A stretch of 64,000 nt of DNA from Candidatus Contendibacter sp. (GCA_029624675.1 JARSSP010000044.1:270897-334896), one strand, 5' to 3'; positions 32,823 to 42,392 are shown, counted from the stretch's first letter. Notes: generated from the sequence alone by a model not told the origin. A program made the numbers and translations.

Positions 32823-33413
32823 GTCCCCCGTGAGAGCGGGATCGGAAGTGATCGGTTCGCTGAGGTCTTCGTACAACGCCTCCACCGGGCAGTCCAGATC
32901 GACGCTGTCCAGGCGCAGCCGTCCACCGGGACCGATGTTATCGACCCCCCATTGCCCGTCCCGCCGCCGATAAATCAGAACCCGAATTCGCTCCTGATCC
33001 ACCAGCACGTATTCCCGCAGACTGTCGAGTTGCTGGTAGGCGGCGAACTTATCGCCCAGATCGTAGGAGGCGGTACTGTCCGACAGCACCTCGACCACGA
33101 GTGTCGGCGAGCGCTTGACCAGACGGTCGGCGCGGTCGCTCTCGGCGCAGGTGACCTGAAGGTCCGGATAGAATCCACAGTCCGCCGCATCCACCCGGAC
33201 CTTGACGTCGGCCATGAACACCCGGCAAGGCGTGCCGCGCAAATGCTGGCGCAGCAGGGTATAGCAGTTACCGGAAATTTCATTGTGCCGGTCGGTGGTC
33301 CCAGCCATGGCGAACACTTCGCCGCGCACGTATTCATGGCGCTCCGGCTGGCGTTGTTCCCATTCAAGATAATCGTCGTAGGTGAAGGCGCGGCGTTGCG
33401 CGAGTTGAGGCAT
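32808..33413 (-). CDS. Uma2-family (DUF820) putative endonuclease
   Basis: 201 aa. FTYDDYLEWEQRQPERHEYVRG opens as in Uma2 proteins; GFYPDLQVTCAE and SPTLVVEVLSDSTASYD contribute the PD-(D/E)xK-type acidic residues, followed by FAAYQQLDSLREYVLVDQ. The family is abundant in cyanobacteria and some gammaproteobacteria; its biological role is unproven. It sits between ispF and truD, which are normally adjacent. It is clearly a different subfamily from the two Uma2 copies at 53292 and 56579. Confidence 0.85.
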   Translation of the reverse strand: MPQLAQRRAFTYDDYLEWEQRQPERHEYVRGEVFAMAGTTDRHNEISGNCYTLLRQHLRGTPCRVFMADVKVRVDAADCGFYPDLQVTCAESDRADRLVKRSPTLVVEVLSDSTASYDLGDKFAAYQQLDSLREYVLVDQERIRVLIYRRRDGQWGVDNIGPGGRLRLDSVDLDCPVEALYEDLSEPITSDPALTGDGKGG

Positions 33414-33519
33414 GGCGGCGCTCCAGGCTGCTATCGTCGATCATCAAAGCTTAGCATGGCGGACCGACCCATCGGCGCGCGGGCTAAACTGAGCGATCCA
33501 AACAACCCGGAACATCACG

Positions 33520-34560
33520 ATGGCCACTGAAACCCAGCATTCCATCCCCCTCCCCTTCGCCCACGGCCAACCGGCCGGGTCGGGTCGGTTGCGCGCCGTT
33601 CCCGAGGATTTTCAAGTCTGTGAGGAAATCCCTTTTACCCTGGACGGCGCGGGTGAACACGTCTGGCTGTGGGTGCGCAAGCGCGGCGCGAATACCGAAT
33701 GGGTGGCGCGGCGGCTGGCGGAATGGGCGGGCGTCCCGTCCGGCGCGGTGAGCTACGCCGGTCTCAAGGACCGCCACGCCGTGACCGAGCAATGGTTCTC
33801 GGTGCATCTGCCCGGTCGGGCGGAACCCGACTGGTCCGCCAGCCCCGATCCCGATTTCACCGTGCTGAACGCGACGCGCCACTCCCGCAAGCTGCGGCGC
33901 GGTGCACTGACCGGTAACGCTTTCCGCGTCGTCATCCGCGACCTAGACGGTGACCCGACTGAACTGGCGGCGCGGTTCCAGTACATCGCCGCGACTGGCG
34001 TCCCTAACTACTTCGGCGAGCAACGCTTCGGTCGGGAAGCCGGCAATCTGGAGCGGGCCGAGGCGATGTTGCGCGGCGCGTTGAAAGTCCGCGACCGGCA
34101 TCAACGCGGCCTGTATCTGTCCGCCGCGCGCTCGGCGCTGTTCAACGCCGTGTTGGCGCAACGAGTGACCGACAAGACCTGGAATCAGCCGCTACCCGGC
34201 GAGGTGCTGATGCTGGACGGGAGTCACAGCAGCTTCGTGATCGACGAGGTGGATGAAACGATCCGCCAGCGGGTCGCTAACCTCGACCTGCATCCGACCG
34301 GGCCACTGTGGGGCGCTGGGGAGTTACGCAGCGGCGGCCTAGTCCGGGAACTGGAGGAAGCAATGGCGGCGACGCTGCCGATATTCCGCGACGGCCTGAC
34401 GGCGGCGGGGCTGGACCAGGAACGACGGGCGCTGCGGCTGGTGGCGCGCGACGCGAGGCTGGAATTCCCTGAACCTGGCGTTGCCGTGGTGGCTTTCAAG
34501 CTGCCGGCCGGCGCCTACGCCACCACCGTATTGCGCGAACTGATCGAGTCACGGAGTTGA
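33520..34560 (+). CDS. truD: tRNA pseudouridine(13) synthase
   Basis: 346 aa, very near the E. coli length. It has GSGRLRAVPEDFQVCEEIPF, the catalytic Asp motif YAGLKDRHAVTEQWFSV, and VPNYFGEQRFGREAGNLERA followed by the TRUD insertion domain, and ends GAYATTVLRELI. It makes pseudouridine 13 in tRNA(Glu) and possibly mRNA. It usually follows ispF and precedes surE in gammaproteobacteria; here Uma2 separates it from ispF, and a DUF4143 ATPase lies where surE would be. Confidence 0.96.
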   Translation: MATETQHSIPLPFAHGQPAGSGRLRAVPEDFQVCEEIPFTLDGAGEHVWLWVRKRGANTEWVARRLAEWAGVPSGAVSYAGLKDRHAVTEQWFSVHLPGRAEPDWSASPDPDFTVLNATRHSRKLRRGALTGNAFRVVIRDLDGDPTELAARFQYIAATGVPNYFGEQRFGREAGNLERAEAMLRGALKVRDRHQRGLYLSAARSALFNAVLAQRVTDKTWNQPLPGEVLMLDGSHSSFVIDEVDETIRQRVANLDLHPTGPLWGAGELRSGGLVRELEEAMAATLPIFRDGLTAAGLDQERRALRLVARDARLEFPEPGVAVVAFKLPAGAYATTVLRELIESRS

Positions 34561-34710
34561 ACGGTAGGTGGTTCGCTGATCGCCGATGACTGAGACCAAC
34601 GTAGTCCTGTCCGGCCACTTGAGCGGGTACGCCAAGGAGCTTGGTTTTTTGAGGAGTTGCTTTCAACAAGAAAAAATTTATAATTCGGTCAGTTTATTGA
34701 CGGAATTATC

Positions 34711-35841
34711 ATGTATATACCTCAGCGTCAGCTCGAAAACCTCAGAAATACACTGAAGCCTGGCAAGGTGGTGGTCATTTATGGTGCCCGCCGCACCGGC
34801 AAGACGACGCTGCTCAAGGAATTTTTGAAGGGGGAGACCGAACCTTGCCTGCTGGTAAATGGAGAGGACATTATCGTTCAAGGGTATCTCTCATCCCAGT
34901 CCATTGAAAAATTGAAAGCGTTCGTTGGCAATAACCGTCTCCTGGTCGTCGACGAGGCCCAAAAGGTCCAGAACATCGGGTTGAATCTCAAACTGATTGT
35001 TGATCAAATCCCTGATATCCGCATCGTGGCTACCGGATCATCCTCCTTCGATCTGGCGCGCAGCATCGGAGAGCCGCTGACCGGAAGAAAAATCACCCTG
35101 ATTCAGTATCCCCTCGCCCAATTGGAAATCACCGCCATCGAACAACCCCATGAAACGGCGGCGCGCCTGGAAAGCCGGTTGATCCATGGAGCCTATCCTG
35201 AAGTGGTGCTGCTGGAAGATAACCGCGAGCGGGAACAGTATTTAAAGGAACTGGTCTCTTCCTATCTTTACAAGGATATTCTCGAACTTGAGGGCATCCG
35301 GCAATCCGCCAAGATTAGCCGACTGCTGCAACTGATGGCGTTCCAGATCGGCAGGGAAGTTTCTTATACGGAGCTGGGCAGCAGTCTGGGAATGAGCAAA
35401 AACACAGTGGATCATTATCTTGACTTGCTGGAAAAGGCTTTCGTCATCCAAAAATTGGGAGGTTTCAGCCGTAACCTGCGAAATGAAATCACCAAAAACA
35501 GCCGATATTATTTCATTGACAATGGCGTCAGAAATTCGTTGATCAACAATTTCAATGGGCTTGAACTGCGCAATGATGTGGGTGAACTGTGGGAAAATTA
35601 TCTGGTCATCGAGCGGTTGAAGCGACAGGAGTATCTACGGGAATACGCCAATAATTACTTCTGGCGTACCTATACCAAAAAAGAGTTGGATCTGGTCGAG
35701 GAGCGCGGCGGTCAACTTGATGGATACGAGATCAAATGGGGAGCAGCGAAACATCGTCCGCCAAAGGAGTGGATAACGGCCTATCCAAATGCAAAATGGA
35801 TGCTGATCAATCGTGATAATTATCTGGAGTTTATCGAATAA
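34711..35841 (+). CDS. AAA ATPase with DUF4143 C-terminal domain
   Basis: 376 aa. Walker A GARRTGKTTLLKEFL lies near residue 27, Walker B RLLVVDEAQKVQNIGLN near 78, and sensor-like VATGSSSFDLARSIGEPLTG follows. After an HTH-like SYTELGSSLGMSKNTVDHYL, the C-terminus carries FWRTYTKKELDLVEERGG, the nuclease-like DUF4143 pattern (E-x-D...E-x-K). The family is widespread on mobile DNA and its role is unknown. Base composition is lower in GC than truD and gcvT on either side, which suggests acquisition. Confidence 0.87.
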   Translation: MYIPQRQLENLRNTLKPGKVVVIYGARRTGKTTLLKEFLKGETEPCLLVNGEDIIVQGYLSSQSIEKLKAFVGNNRLLVVDEAQKVQNIGLNLKLIVDQIPDIRIVATGSSSFDLARSIGEPLTGRKITLIQYPLAQLEITAIEQPHETAARLESRLIHGAYPEVVLLEDNREREQYLKELVSSYLYKDILELEGIRQSAKISRLLQLMAFQIGREVSYTELGSSLGMSKNTVDHYLDLLEKAFVIQKLGGFSRNLRNEITKNSRYYFIDNGVRNSLINNFNGLELRNDVGELWENYLVIERLKRQEYLREYANNYFWRTYTKKELDLVEERGGQLDGYEIKWGAAKHRPPKEWITAYPNAKWMLINRDNYLEFIE

Positions 35842-36107
35842 AAAAGCTGCCCGGCGTATTTCCGGATGGCTGGATGTGGAAAAACTGATGATCTCCACAA
35901 ATAACTCTTTAACCTGCCTGACTTCCACCAGAACCGCTGAAAAACCTCCTGGATCACCGTCAGCGCCTGCCGGGTCAGCCGGCGTCCTGGAAAGAACGAA
36001 AAACAGCTTCCCTGACGCGATTTCGGCACGCCAGCCAGCGGTCCTGGTATGCCAAACCGACCATTTCAGGCTACCATGGCGCATCCATCCCACCGGGATT
36101 GTTCCGC
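35842..36107. other. Intergenic region upstream of gcvT
   Basis: About 265 bp with no credible gene. I looked for a glycine riboswitch ahead of gcvT and saw none of its conserved blocks. No clear promoter was found. Confidence 0.4.
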
Positions 36108-37196
36108 ATGGCCAAACGCACTCCCCTGTATCTCCGCCACGCCGCCCTGGGAGCGAAGCTGGTGGATTTCGGCGGCTGGGACATGCCGCTGCACTACGGT
36201 TCGCAACTCGACGAACATCACCGGGTACGCCGCGCCGCTGGCCTGTTCGACGTGTCGCACATGACCATCGTGGACTTCGCCGAACCCGCGCCGACCCGCG
36301 CCCTGCTGCGTCATCTGCTGGCTAATGATGTCGCCCGCCTGTATCCCGGCAAGGCGCTGTACACCTGCCTGTTGAACGAAGCCGGCGGCATCATCGACGA
36401 TCTGATCGTCTACGATCGGGGCGCGATCGGCTACCGGCTGGTGCTGAACGCCGCTACCCGCGATAAGGATCTGGCCTGGATCACCCCCATCGCCGAACGC
36501 TTCGGCGCGGCCTGGCGCGAACGCGACGATCTGGCGATGCTGGCGGCGCAGGGGCCGGAAGCGCTGGCCCGGCTGGAACCGGTGCTTGGCGCGGCCATGG
36601 TAGCAGCGGTCCGCGCGCTCAAGCCGTTCCACGCCCTGGAAGCCGACGGCCTTTTCATCGCCCGCACCGGCTACACCGGCGAGGACGGCGTGGAAATCCT
36701 GCCGCCCGCCGCCACCGCGCCCGAACTTTGGGACCGGATTCTCGCCGCCGGCGTCGCCCCCTGTGGACTGGGCGCCCGCGATACCTTGCGCCTGGAAGCC
36801 GGCATGAACCTGTACGGCAGCGACATGGACGAAACCACCACGCCACTGGTCTCTGGGCTGGGCTGGACCGTGGCCTGGGAACCGGCGGATCGCGACTTCG
36901 TTGGCCGCGCCGCGTTGGAACGGCAACGAGCTGCCGGCGTGCCGCAAACCTTCGTCGGTCTGGTCTTGGAAGAACGCGGCGTGCTGCGCGGTCATCAATC
37001 CGTCCATGCCGACGACCGCGAAATCGGCCAGATCACCAGCGGCACCTTCTCGCCCACCCTGACCCGCGCCATCGCCCTGGCGCGGGTCGAGGCCGGCGTC
37101 GGCGTCCGCTGTCAAGTGGACATTCGCGGCAAGCGGTTGCCGGCGCGGGTGGTCAAGCCGCCGTTCGTCCGCCATGGCCGTGTTCTGATCGAATGA
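36108..37196 (+). CDS. gcvT: Glycine cleavage system T protein (aminomethyltransferase)
   Basis: 362 aa, family length. It has TPLYLRHAALGAKLVDFGGWDMPLHY, LFDVSHMTIVDFAEP, the folate-site ARTGYTGEDGVEILPP, GLGARDTLRLEAGMNLYG and, late, LGWTVAWEPADRDFVGRAAL. It releases ammonia from aminomethyl-lipoyl-H protein and forms 5,10-methylene-THF. ATG 36108 is preferred over TTG 36099. gcvH and gcvPA follow on the same strand. Confidence 0.96.
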   Translation: MAKRTPLYLRHAALGAKLVDFGGWDMPLHYGSQLDEHHRVRRAAGLFDVSHMTIVDFAEPAPTRALLRHLLANDVARLYPGKALYTCLLNEAGGIIDDLIVYDRGAIGYRLVLNAATRDKDLAWITPIAERFGAAWRERDDLAMLAAQGPEALARLEPVLGAAMVAAVRALKPFHALEADGLFIARTGYTGEDGVEILPPAATAPELWDRILAAGVAPCGLGARDTLRLEAGMNLYGSDMDETTTPLVSGLGWTVAWEPADRDFVGRAALERQRAAGVPQTFVGLVLEERGVLRGHQSVHADDREIGQITSGTFSPTLTRAIALARVEAGVGVRCQVDIRGKRLPARVVKPPFVRHGRVLIE

Positions 37197-37229
37197 CCCC
37201 TCCCTCGAACCGTTGTTGAGGAACCGAGC

Positions 37230-37658
37230 ATGAGCAGCATCATTCCCGCCGACCTGTATTACACCGAATCCCATGAATGGGTGCGCCCCAACGACGATGG
37301 CACCGTCACCGTGGGCATCACCGACCACGCCCAGCACCTGCTCGGCGATCTGGTCTTCGTGGAAATCCCGGAAGTGGGCCGCGCCGTGGCCGCCGCCGAA
37401 AGCTGCGCGGTGGTCGAGTCGGTCAAGGCCGCCTCGGACGTGTACAGCCCGCTGGACGGCGTCATCGTGGAAGTGAACGAGGCGCTGGCCGACAACCCGG
37501 AACGGATCAACGAGGATCCATACGGCCAAGGCTGGATTTTCCGGCTCAAGACCGCCGCCGCGCTGGATGGGTTACTGGACGCCAGGGGCTACGAAGCCGT
37601 CGCCGTCGCCGAGGACGAGGACGAAACGTCCCTGGCCAATCCCAAGTTGGCCGGCTGA
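37230..37658 (+). CDS. gcvH: Glycine cleavage system H protein
   Basis: 142 aa. It has [36 protein letters not shown] and the lipoyl-lysine motif [20 protein letters not shown]. It shuttles the aminomethyl group between the P, T and L proteins on its lipoyl arm. It has about 12 extra acidic C-terminal residues ([15 protein letters not shown]). A good AGGA-type site precedes ATG 37230, and gcvPA starts 17 bp after its stop. Confidence 0.97.
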   Translation: MSSIIPADLYYTESHEWVRPNDDGTVTVGITDHAQHLLGDLVFVEIPEVGRAVAAAESCAVVESVKAASDVYSPLDGVIVEVNEALADNPERINEDPYGQGWIFRLKTAAALDGLLDARGYEAVAVAEDEDETSLANPKLAG

Positions 37659-37675
37659 CGCGAGACGCGCTGGCC

Positions 37676-39031
37676 ATGCCCTTCATTCCCCACACCCCAG
37701 CCGACGTCGAGGCGATGCTGGCCACGATTGGCGCCCCAAGTCTTGAAGCGCTGTTCGACGAAATTCCCCCGACGCTGCGAATCGGTCCATTGCCAGCCCT
37801 GCCGGAAGCGTTGAACGAGTTGCAGGTGACCCGGCTGCTGGAAGCGCGGGCGGCGGACACGCCCCGCCCGCTGTGCTTCCTGGGGGCGGGCGCCTACGAA
37901 CATCACATTCCGGCGGCGGTCTGGGAAATTGCCGGTCGCGGCGAGTTTTACAGCGCCTATACCCCCTATCAGCCGGAAGCGAGTCAGGGCACCTTGCAGG
38001 TGCTTTACGAGTACCAGAGCATGATGGCCGGCCTGACCGCGATGGACGTTTCCAACGCCTCGCTGTACGACGGCGCCTCGGCGCTGGCCGAGGCGCTGCT
38101 GATGGCGGTGCGCGCCCATCGCAACGCCAAATCCAAGCGGGTTCTGGTTCCACGTACCTTGCATCCATTGTATCGGCGGACCGTTCACGCCATCGTCCAC
38201 AATCAAGGCATCGAAGCGGTGGAGTTGCCCTACGATCCGGCCGGAGGCCATACCCCGACCGAGGCGCTCGCCCCCTATGCCGGGCAGGATTTCGCGGCGC
38301 TGGTGATTCCACAGCCCAATTTCTTCGGGGTACTGGAGGATGTGGATTCATTGACCGACTGGGCGCACCACAATCAGATGCTAGCGGTCGCGGTGGTCAA
38401 CCCCACGGCCCTGGCCATCCTCAAGCCGCCGGGCGAATGGGGCGAAACCGGGGCGGACATCGTCTGCGGCGACGGTCAGCCGCTTGGGTCGCCGCTGAGT
38501 TCGGGCGGGCCGTATTTCGGGTTCCTGTGTTGCCGGCGGGAACTGGTGCGGCAGATGCCGGGCCGGCTGGTGGGCCGCACCGTGGATCTGGACGGCAAAC
38601 CCGGTTTCACCCTGACGCTCCAGGCCCGCGAGCAGCACATCCGCCGCTCCAAGGCCACGTCCAACATCTGCACCAATCAGGGCTTGATGGCGACCGCCGC
38701 CACACTGTACCTGTCGCTGCTGGGGCCGCGCGGACTGGAACAGGTCGCCGCAGCTTGCCACGCCAATACGCGGGCGCTGGTGGAGCGGCTGACGCAAGTT
38801 CGCGGCGTGGAACGGGTTTTCGACCGGCCAGTGTTCCATGAAGCGGCGCTGAAACTGCCGCGCCCCGTCAACGAAGTATTGGACGGTTTGCTGACGCGCG
38901 GCATTCTCGGCGGCTTCGATTTGCGCGGCGAGTATCCCGAACTGGGCAATGCACTGTTGGTCTGCGCCACCGAAACCCGGGACGAGGCGGATTTGCAGCG
39001 GTACGCGGCGGCGCTGGCCGAGGTGGTTTAG
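37676..39031 (+). CDS. gcvPA: Glycine dehydrogenase (decarboxylating) subunit 1
   Basis: 451 aa, typical of the split P-protein subunit 1. It has [75 protein letters not shown] and [18 protein letters not shown]. The partner subunit 2, which carries the PLP lysine, is not encoded in this window: the next gene is an unrelated minus-strand phosphotransacylase. An ATG within the same frame upstream would invade gcvH, so ATG 37676 was taken. Confidence 0.95.
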   Translation: MPFIPHTPADVEAMLATIGAPSLEALFDEIPPTLRIGPLPALPEALNELQVTRLLEARAADTPRPLCFLGAGAYEHHIPAAVWEIAGRGEFYSAYTPYQPEASQGTLQVLYEYQSMMAGLTAMDVSNASLYDGASALAEALLMAVRAHRNAKSKRVLVPRTLHPLYRRTVHAIVHNQGIEAVELPYDPAGGHTPTEALAPYAGQDFAALVIPQPNFFGVLEDVDSLTDWAHHNQMLAVAVVNPTALAILKPPGEWGETGADIVCGDGQPLGSPLSSGGPYFGFLCCRRELVRQMPGRLVGRTVDLDGKPGFTLTLQAREQHIRRSKATSNICTNQGLMATAATLYLSLLGPRGLEQVAAACHANTRALVERLTQVRGVERVFDRPVFHEAALKLPRPVNEVLDGLLTRGILGGFDLRGEYPELGNALLVCATETRDEADLQRYAAALAEVV

Positions 39032-39100
39032 CGGTGGAAATGCCGCTTGGCTCGCTGGCGCATCGGGCTGACTCAAACCGATGGGTGGCGAGCCAGCCCG

Positions 39101-40495
39101 CTACCGACTGCCGCGCCGGGTGTGAGCGATCAGCACCGCCACCGCGCAGGACGCCATGCGGGTGCGGACGTTGTCGGCGCGGCTGGTCAGGATGATCGGC
39201 GCCCGCGCGCCCAGCACGATACCGGCCGCGTCGGCCTGCGCCATGAAGGTGAGCTGCTTGGCCAGGATGTTGCCCGCCTCCAGATCGGGCACCAGCAGGA
39301 TGTCGGCGTCGCCCGCCACTTCGGATTTGATCCCCTTGATCTCCGCCGCCACCTTGCTGATGGCGTTGTCCATCGCCAGCGGCCCATCCAGCAGCCCGCC
39401 GACGATCTGTCCCCGGTCGGCCATCTTGCACAGCGAGGCAGCCTCGGTGGTCGAGGCGATCTTGACGCTGATGGTTTCCACCGCCGACAGAATCGCCACC
39501 TTGGGGCGCTCGATCCCCAGAATCCGGGCCAGATCGATGGCGTTCTGGCAAATGTCGCGCTTGTCGTCGAGCGCGGGGTAGATATTGATCGCGGCGTCGG
39601 TGACCAGCAGCAGCTTGTGATAGGACGGCACGTCCATGCAGAACACGTGGCTGATCCGGCGTTCGGTGCGAATCCCGGTCTCGGCGCGCATGGCCTCGTG
39701 CATCAGTTCGTCGGTGTGCAGGCTCCCCTTCATCAATACCTCCGCCTGGCCATTGCGCACCAGTTCCACCGCCTTGGCGGCGGCGGCGTGGCTGTGCGGG
39801 ACATCCACAATCTCAAAGCGACCGACATCGATCTGGTATTTGTCCGCCGTGGCGCGAATCTTGTCCGCCGGCCCGACCAGGATCGGCAGGATCAGACTGG
39901 CCTCCGCCGCCTCCACCGCGGCGGTGAGCGAGGATTCGTCGCAGGGATGGGCAACGGCGGTGACGATGTCGGGCAACGGAGCGCAATACTCGATCAGCCG
40001 ATTGAACTTGTCGTGGGTCTGAATCGCCATCGAGGCCAGCTCTGGTCGCGGCGTGGTGATTTTTTCCGCTGGCGCGATCACCTCGACCGTCGCTTCCATC
40101 ACCGTCTCACCCTGCTGGTTGACGGCGGCGCAGTCGAATACCACGATTCGGTGGTCTGGGCGTTTTTCCCGCGCCTCGGCGGTCAGGGTCAGGGTGTCAT
40201 TCAGATGCACCGGCCGCAGGTAGCGGAACGACTGGGCAGCGAACACGCTGCCCGGACCCGGCAACTGACAGCCGAACAGCCCCGACAGCAGGCTGGCCGT
40301 CCACATGCTGTGGCCAACCCGTTGCCCGGCCTGATACTGGCGAGCGAATTTCTCGTCCAGGTGGGTGGGATTCAGGTCGCCGGTCAGCGTGGCGAACAGT
40401 TGTATGTCGAGCGGTTTCAGGGTGCGGGTCAGGCTGGCCTTCTCGCCGATCTCGATTTCGGCGAAAGTGCGGTTGGTAATGGTGTCGGCGTGCAT
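39101..40495 (-). CDS. Fused MaoC-like dehydratase / phosphate acetyl-butyryltransferase
   Basis: 464 aa. Residues about 1-140 are a MaoC hotdog domain (the hydratase motif region TGDLNPTHLDEKFARQYQAG, then GHSMWTASLLSGLFGCQLPG). About 165-464 is a PTA/PTB-type phosphotransacylase (AHPCDESSLTAAVEAAEA, VMKGSLHTDELMHEAM, LVTDAAINIYPALDDKRDI, and DILLVPDLEAGNILAKQL). Known fusions of this kind are annotated as bifunctional enoyl-CoA hydratase/phosphate acetyltransferases, probably for short-chain acyl-CoA. ATG 40495 follows GGGAGGAAT, much better than the in-frame start five codons earlier. Confidence 0.9.
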   Translation of the reverse strand: MHADTITNRTFAEIEIGEKASLTRTLKPLDIQLFATLTGDLNPTHLDEKFARQYQAGQRVGHSMWTASLLSGLFGCQLPGPGSVFAAQSFRYLRPVHLNDTLTLTAEAREKRPDHRIVVFDCAAVNQQGETVMEATVEVIAPAEKITTPRPELASMAIQTHDKFNRLIEYCAPLPDIVTAVAHPCDESSLTAAVEAAEASLILPILVGPADKIRATADKYQIDVGRFEIVDVPHSHAAAAKAVELVRNGQAEVLMKGSLHTDELMHEAMRAETGIRTERRISHVFCMDVPSYHKLLLVTDAAINIYPALDDKRDICQNAIDLARILGIERPKVAILSAVETISVKIASTTEAASLCKMADRGQIVGGLLDGPLAMDNAISKVAAEIKGIKSEVAGDADILLVPDLEAGNILAKQLTFMAQADAAGIVLGARAPIILTSRADNVRTRMASCAVAVLIAHTRRGSR

Positions 40496-40606
40496 GGCGA
40501 TTCCTCCCAAGGCGGGCGTTGCGAGGCACAGTTCAGCGATTCGATAACCGTTTCAATTTTAGCTCGTTTTGCATTGCAACACTCACTACCATCGGAGTTC
40601 GATCCC

Positions 40607-40954
40607 ATGAGCGTCAATGCGGGCCATCTGTTCGCGGGCATCCCGACCGCCCTGCCGGCGGAGCGGTTCGACCTTCTTCTGTGCATGGGTGGTTGCCGGC
40701 TGGAACGCATCGTTTCCATCGGTCACGCCACTCCACCCGGTCAATGGTACGATCAGGACGAAGGCGAATGGGTCGCGTTATTGCAGGGTCGGGCCGAGTT
40801 GCGGTTCGCCGACGAGGATACCGCGCGCGTCCTGGTACCGGGCGATTACGTCTGGATTCCGGCGCATCGCCGACATCGGGTGGAATGGACCAGCCACGAT
40901 CCGCCAGCGGTCTGGCTGGCGCTGCATATCGAAGGCCACGACAATATCCGATGA
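40607..40954 (+). CDS. Small cupin-domain protein
   Basis: 115 aa. It has a single cupin barrel: PPGQWYDQDEGEWVALLQG, AELRFADEDTARVLVPGDYV and IPAHRRHRVEWTSHDPPAVW, with Glu and two His positions that can bind metal. Members of this small family are often annotated only as cupin; the substrate is unknown. ATG 40607 has CGGAG upstream. The gene lies divergently from the MaoC-PTB fusion and about 100 bp before the cytochrome c' gene. Confidence 0.85.
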   Translation: MSVNAGHLFAGIPTALPAERFDLLLCMGGCRLERIVSIGHATPPGQWYDQDEGEWVALLQGRAELRFADEDTARVLVPGDYVWIPAHRRHRVEWTSHDPPAVWLALHIEGHDNIR

Positions 40955-41051
40955 TTCAGCTTGGTTTCAGCTTCATCTTGCAAAATGGCGGACCCGTGGC
41001 ATGATTACCCATATCGGACTCATTTAGTCACAAATTAGGGGGATATTAGGA

Positions 41052-41519
41052 ATGAACAAGCAAGTGGCGATGATTTTGGCGGGTGGAATCCTGGGCATGG
41101 GCGTACTGACGGCCGCCAACGCGGCTGGCCAGAAGCCAGAAGAGGTGGTCGAGTACCGAAAATCCGTTTACACGATCATCGGCTGGAATTTCAAACCCAT
41201 CGGCGCGATGGTCAAGGGTGAGGTTCCGTTCGACGCCGCCGCCGTGGCCCGTCACGCCCAGTACGTCGAGATGATGAGCAAGGCGGCCCCCGAGGGTTTT
41301 TCGAAAGGCACCGGCCCGGATGTGGTGAAGAATACCGAGGCCAAGCCGGAAATCTGGACGAAATGGAGCGAATTCGAAACCAAGATGACTAATTTCCAAC
41401 AGGAGGCCGCCAAGCTGGCCGAAGTCGCCAAGGGCGGCAAGGAAGCGGACATCAAGGCACAGTTCGGCAAGACCGCCGAAACCTGCAAGGCTTGCCATAA
41501 GGAATTCAGGAAGGATTGA
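41052..41519 (+). CDS. Cytochrome c' (class II c-type cytochrome)
   Basis: 155 aa with a Sec signal peptide (MNKQVAMILAGGILGMGVLT, likely cleaved after AANA). The mature part is a four-helix bundle ending in the haem motif CKACHKEF, as in class II cytochromes c'. It is periplasmic, and members bind NO/CO or carry electrons. The strong AGGGGG-type site upstream suits high expression. A convergent cytochrome b561 gene follows beyond a shared terminator, a common partner arrangement. Confidence 0.93.
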   Translation: MNKQVAMILAGGILGMGVLTAANAAGQKPEEVVEYRKSVYTIIGWNFKPIGAMVKGEVPFDAAAVARHAQYVEMMSKAAPEGFSKGTGPDVVKNTEAKPEIWTKWSEFETKMTNFQQEAAKLAEVAKGGKEADIKAQFGKTAETCKACHKEFRKD

Positions 41520-41542
41520 CGGTTTCGCGGATTGTCGAACCC

Positions 41543-41568
41543 AAAGGCCATGCCGAAACATGGCCTTT
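41543..41568. terminator. Bidirectional intrinsic terminator between cytochrome genes
   Basis: AAAGGCCATG (41543-41552) pairs perfectly with CATGGCCTTT (41559-41568) over a 6-nt loop. T-rich sequence follows on the plus strand, and an A-rich arm gives a short U stretch on the minus strand. It serves both convergent genes. Confidence 0.8.
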
Positions 41569-41585
41569 GTCGTTTCCGCCGCCGC

Positions 41586-42263
41586 TCAACGCACCAGCAA
41601 CCAAACCACCACGACCGCAACCACCAGCACCGCCAACCCTCGCCATGGATTGACGATGCGCGGGGCCGGGCCAGCCTGTTCCGGCGGCAGGCGTTTAACA
41701 CCGCTCAACATCGGGTGAACCAGATTCTCGCGCTTGACCAGCAGGTAGAACAGCACCGCCGAGAGATGGACCGCGATCACCAGCAACAGCAGATTGAAAT
41801 TCAATTTGTGGATTGTGGTCAGCCAGTCGCTGGTCTCTTTCGATACCCAGGCGTACAGCGGCCCCTCGATCATGATGTCGTCATTGGCGAACAGACCGGT
41901 GCCGGTCTGGACCAGTAGCAAAACCAGCATCGCCACAATGGACCAGGCGCCCAGGGGATTGTGGCCTAAATAGTGTGGCGCCGCGCCGCACCGCAGCGCC
42001 TTGACGTACTCCAAAGCCGCGCCGGGGCCGCGCACGAAATCACTGAAGCGCGCGGTGTCGCTGCCCACGAATCCCCACATCAGGCGAAACAGCACCAGCA
42101 CCAGCACCGCATAGCCGCCCCAGACATGCCAACTCATGGTGCTGCTTTCCTCAGCGGTCAGCCATTGCGCGACCATGAGCGCCACCAGGGACCAGTGGAA
42201 CAGCCGGGTCGGTAAATCCCATATCTTAATAGTTTGAAATGGATCATTTTTTTTCGACATCAA
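41586..42263 (-). CDS. Cytochrome b561 family membrane protein
   Basis: 225 aa. Four core membrane helices carry haem-ligand His in IWDLPTRLFHWSLVALM and LTTIHKLNFNLLLLVIAVH, with WGGYAVLVLVLFRLMWGFVG between them. A fifth hydrophobic stretch closes the C-terminus. This matches the Ni/Fe-hydrogenase/b561-type dihaem proteins that pass electrons from quinol to periplasmic cytochromes, plausibly to the adjacent cytochrome c'. ATG 42263 lies after an AT-rich leader. Confidence 0.9.
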   Translation of the reverse strand: MMSKKNDPFQTIKIWDLPTRLFHWSLVALMVAQWLTAEESSTMSWHVWGGYAVLVLVLFRLMWGFVGSDTARFSDFVRGPGAALEYVKALRCGAAPHYLGHNPLGAWSIVAMLVLLLVQTGTGLFANDDIMIEGPLYAWVSKETSDWLTTIHKLNFNLLLLVIAVHLSAVLFYLLVKRENLVHPMLSGVKRLPPEQAGPAPRIVNPWRGLAVLVVAVVVVWLLVR

Positions 42264-42362
42264 CCCTTACCTCGCTCAACGATGCGCCCATGAAAAATTG
42301 TCCTGGCTCCATTCTCCACAAACCTGGGTCAGCTCCCAACCACCACAACATTTCGACATCCC

Positions 42363-42392
42363 TGTCAAAATCAAGAGAATTGTTAATATAAT
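42363..42392 (+). promoter_or_regulatory. Predicted sigma-70 promoter for the small membrane protein gene
   Basis: TGTCAA (42363-42368) and a perfect TATAAT (42387-42392) are separated by 18 bp. They lie about 75 bp upstream of ATG 42468, in an AT-rich stretch of an otherwise GC-rich region. Confidence 0.6.

Noticed and set aside
35635..36093. Minus-strand frame of about 150 codons before gcvT
   Set aside because: It overlaps the end of the DUF4143 gene, shows no ribosome site or family pattern, and its composition looks like a chance frame.
35842..36107. Glycine riboswitch ahead of gcvT
   Set aside because: None of the conserved aptamer blocks or tandem structure could be found by eye.
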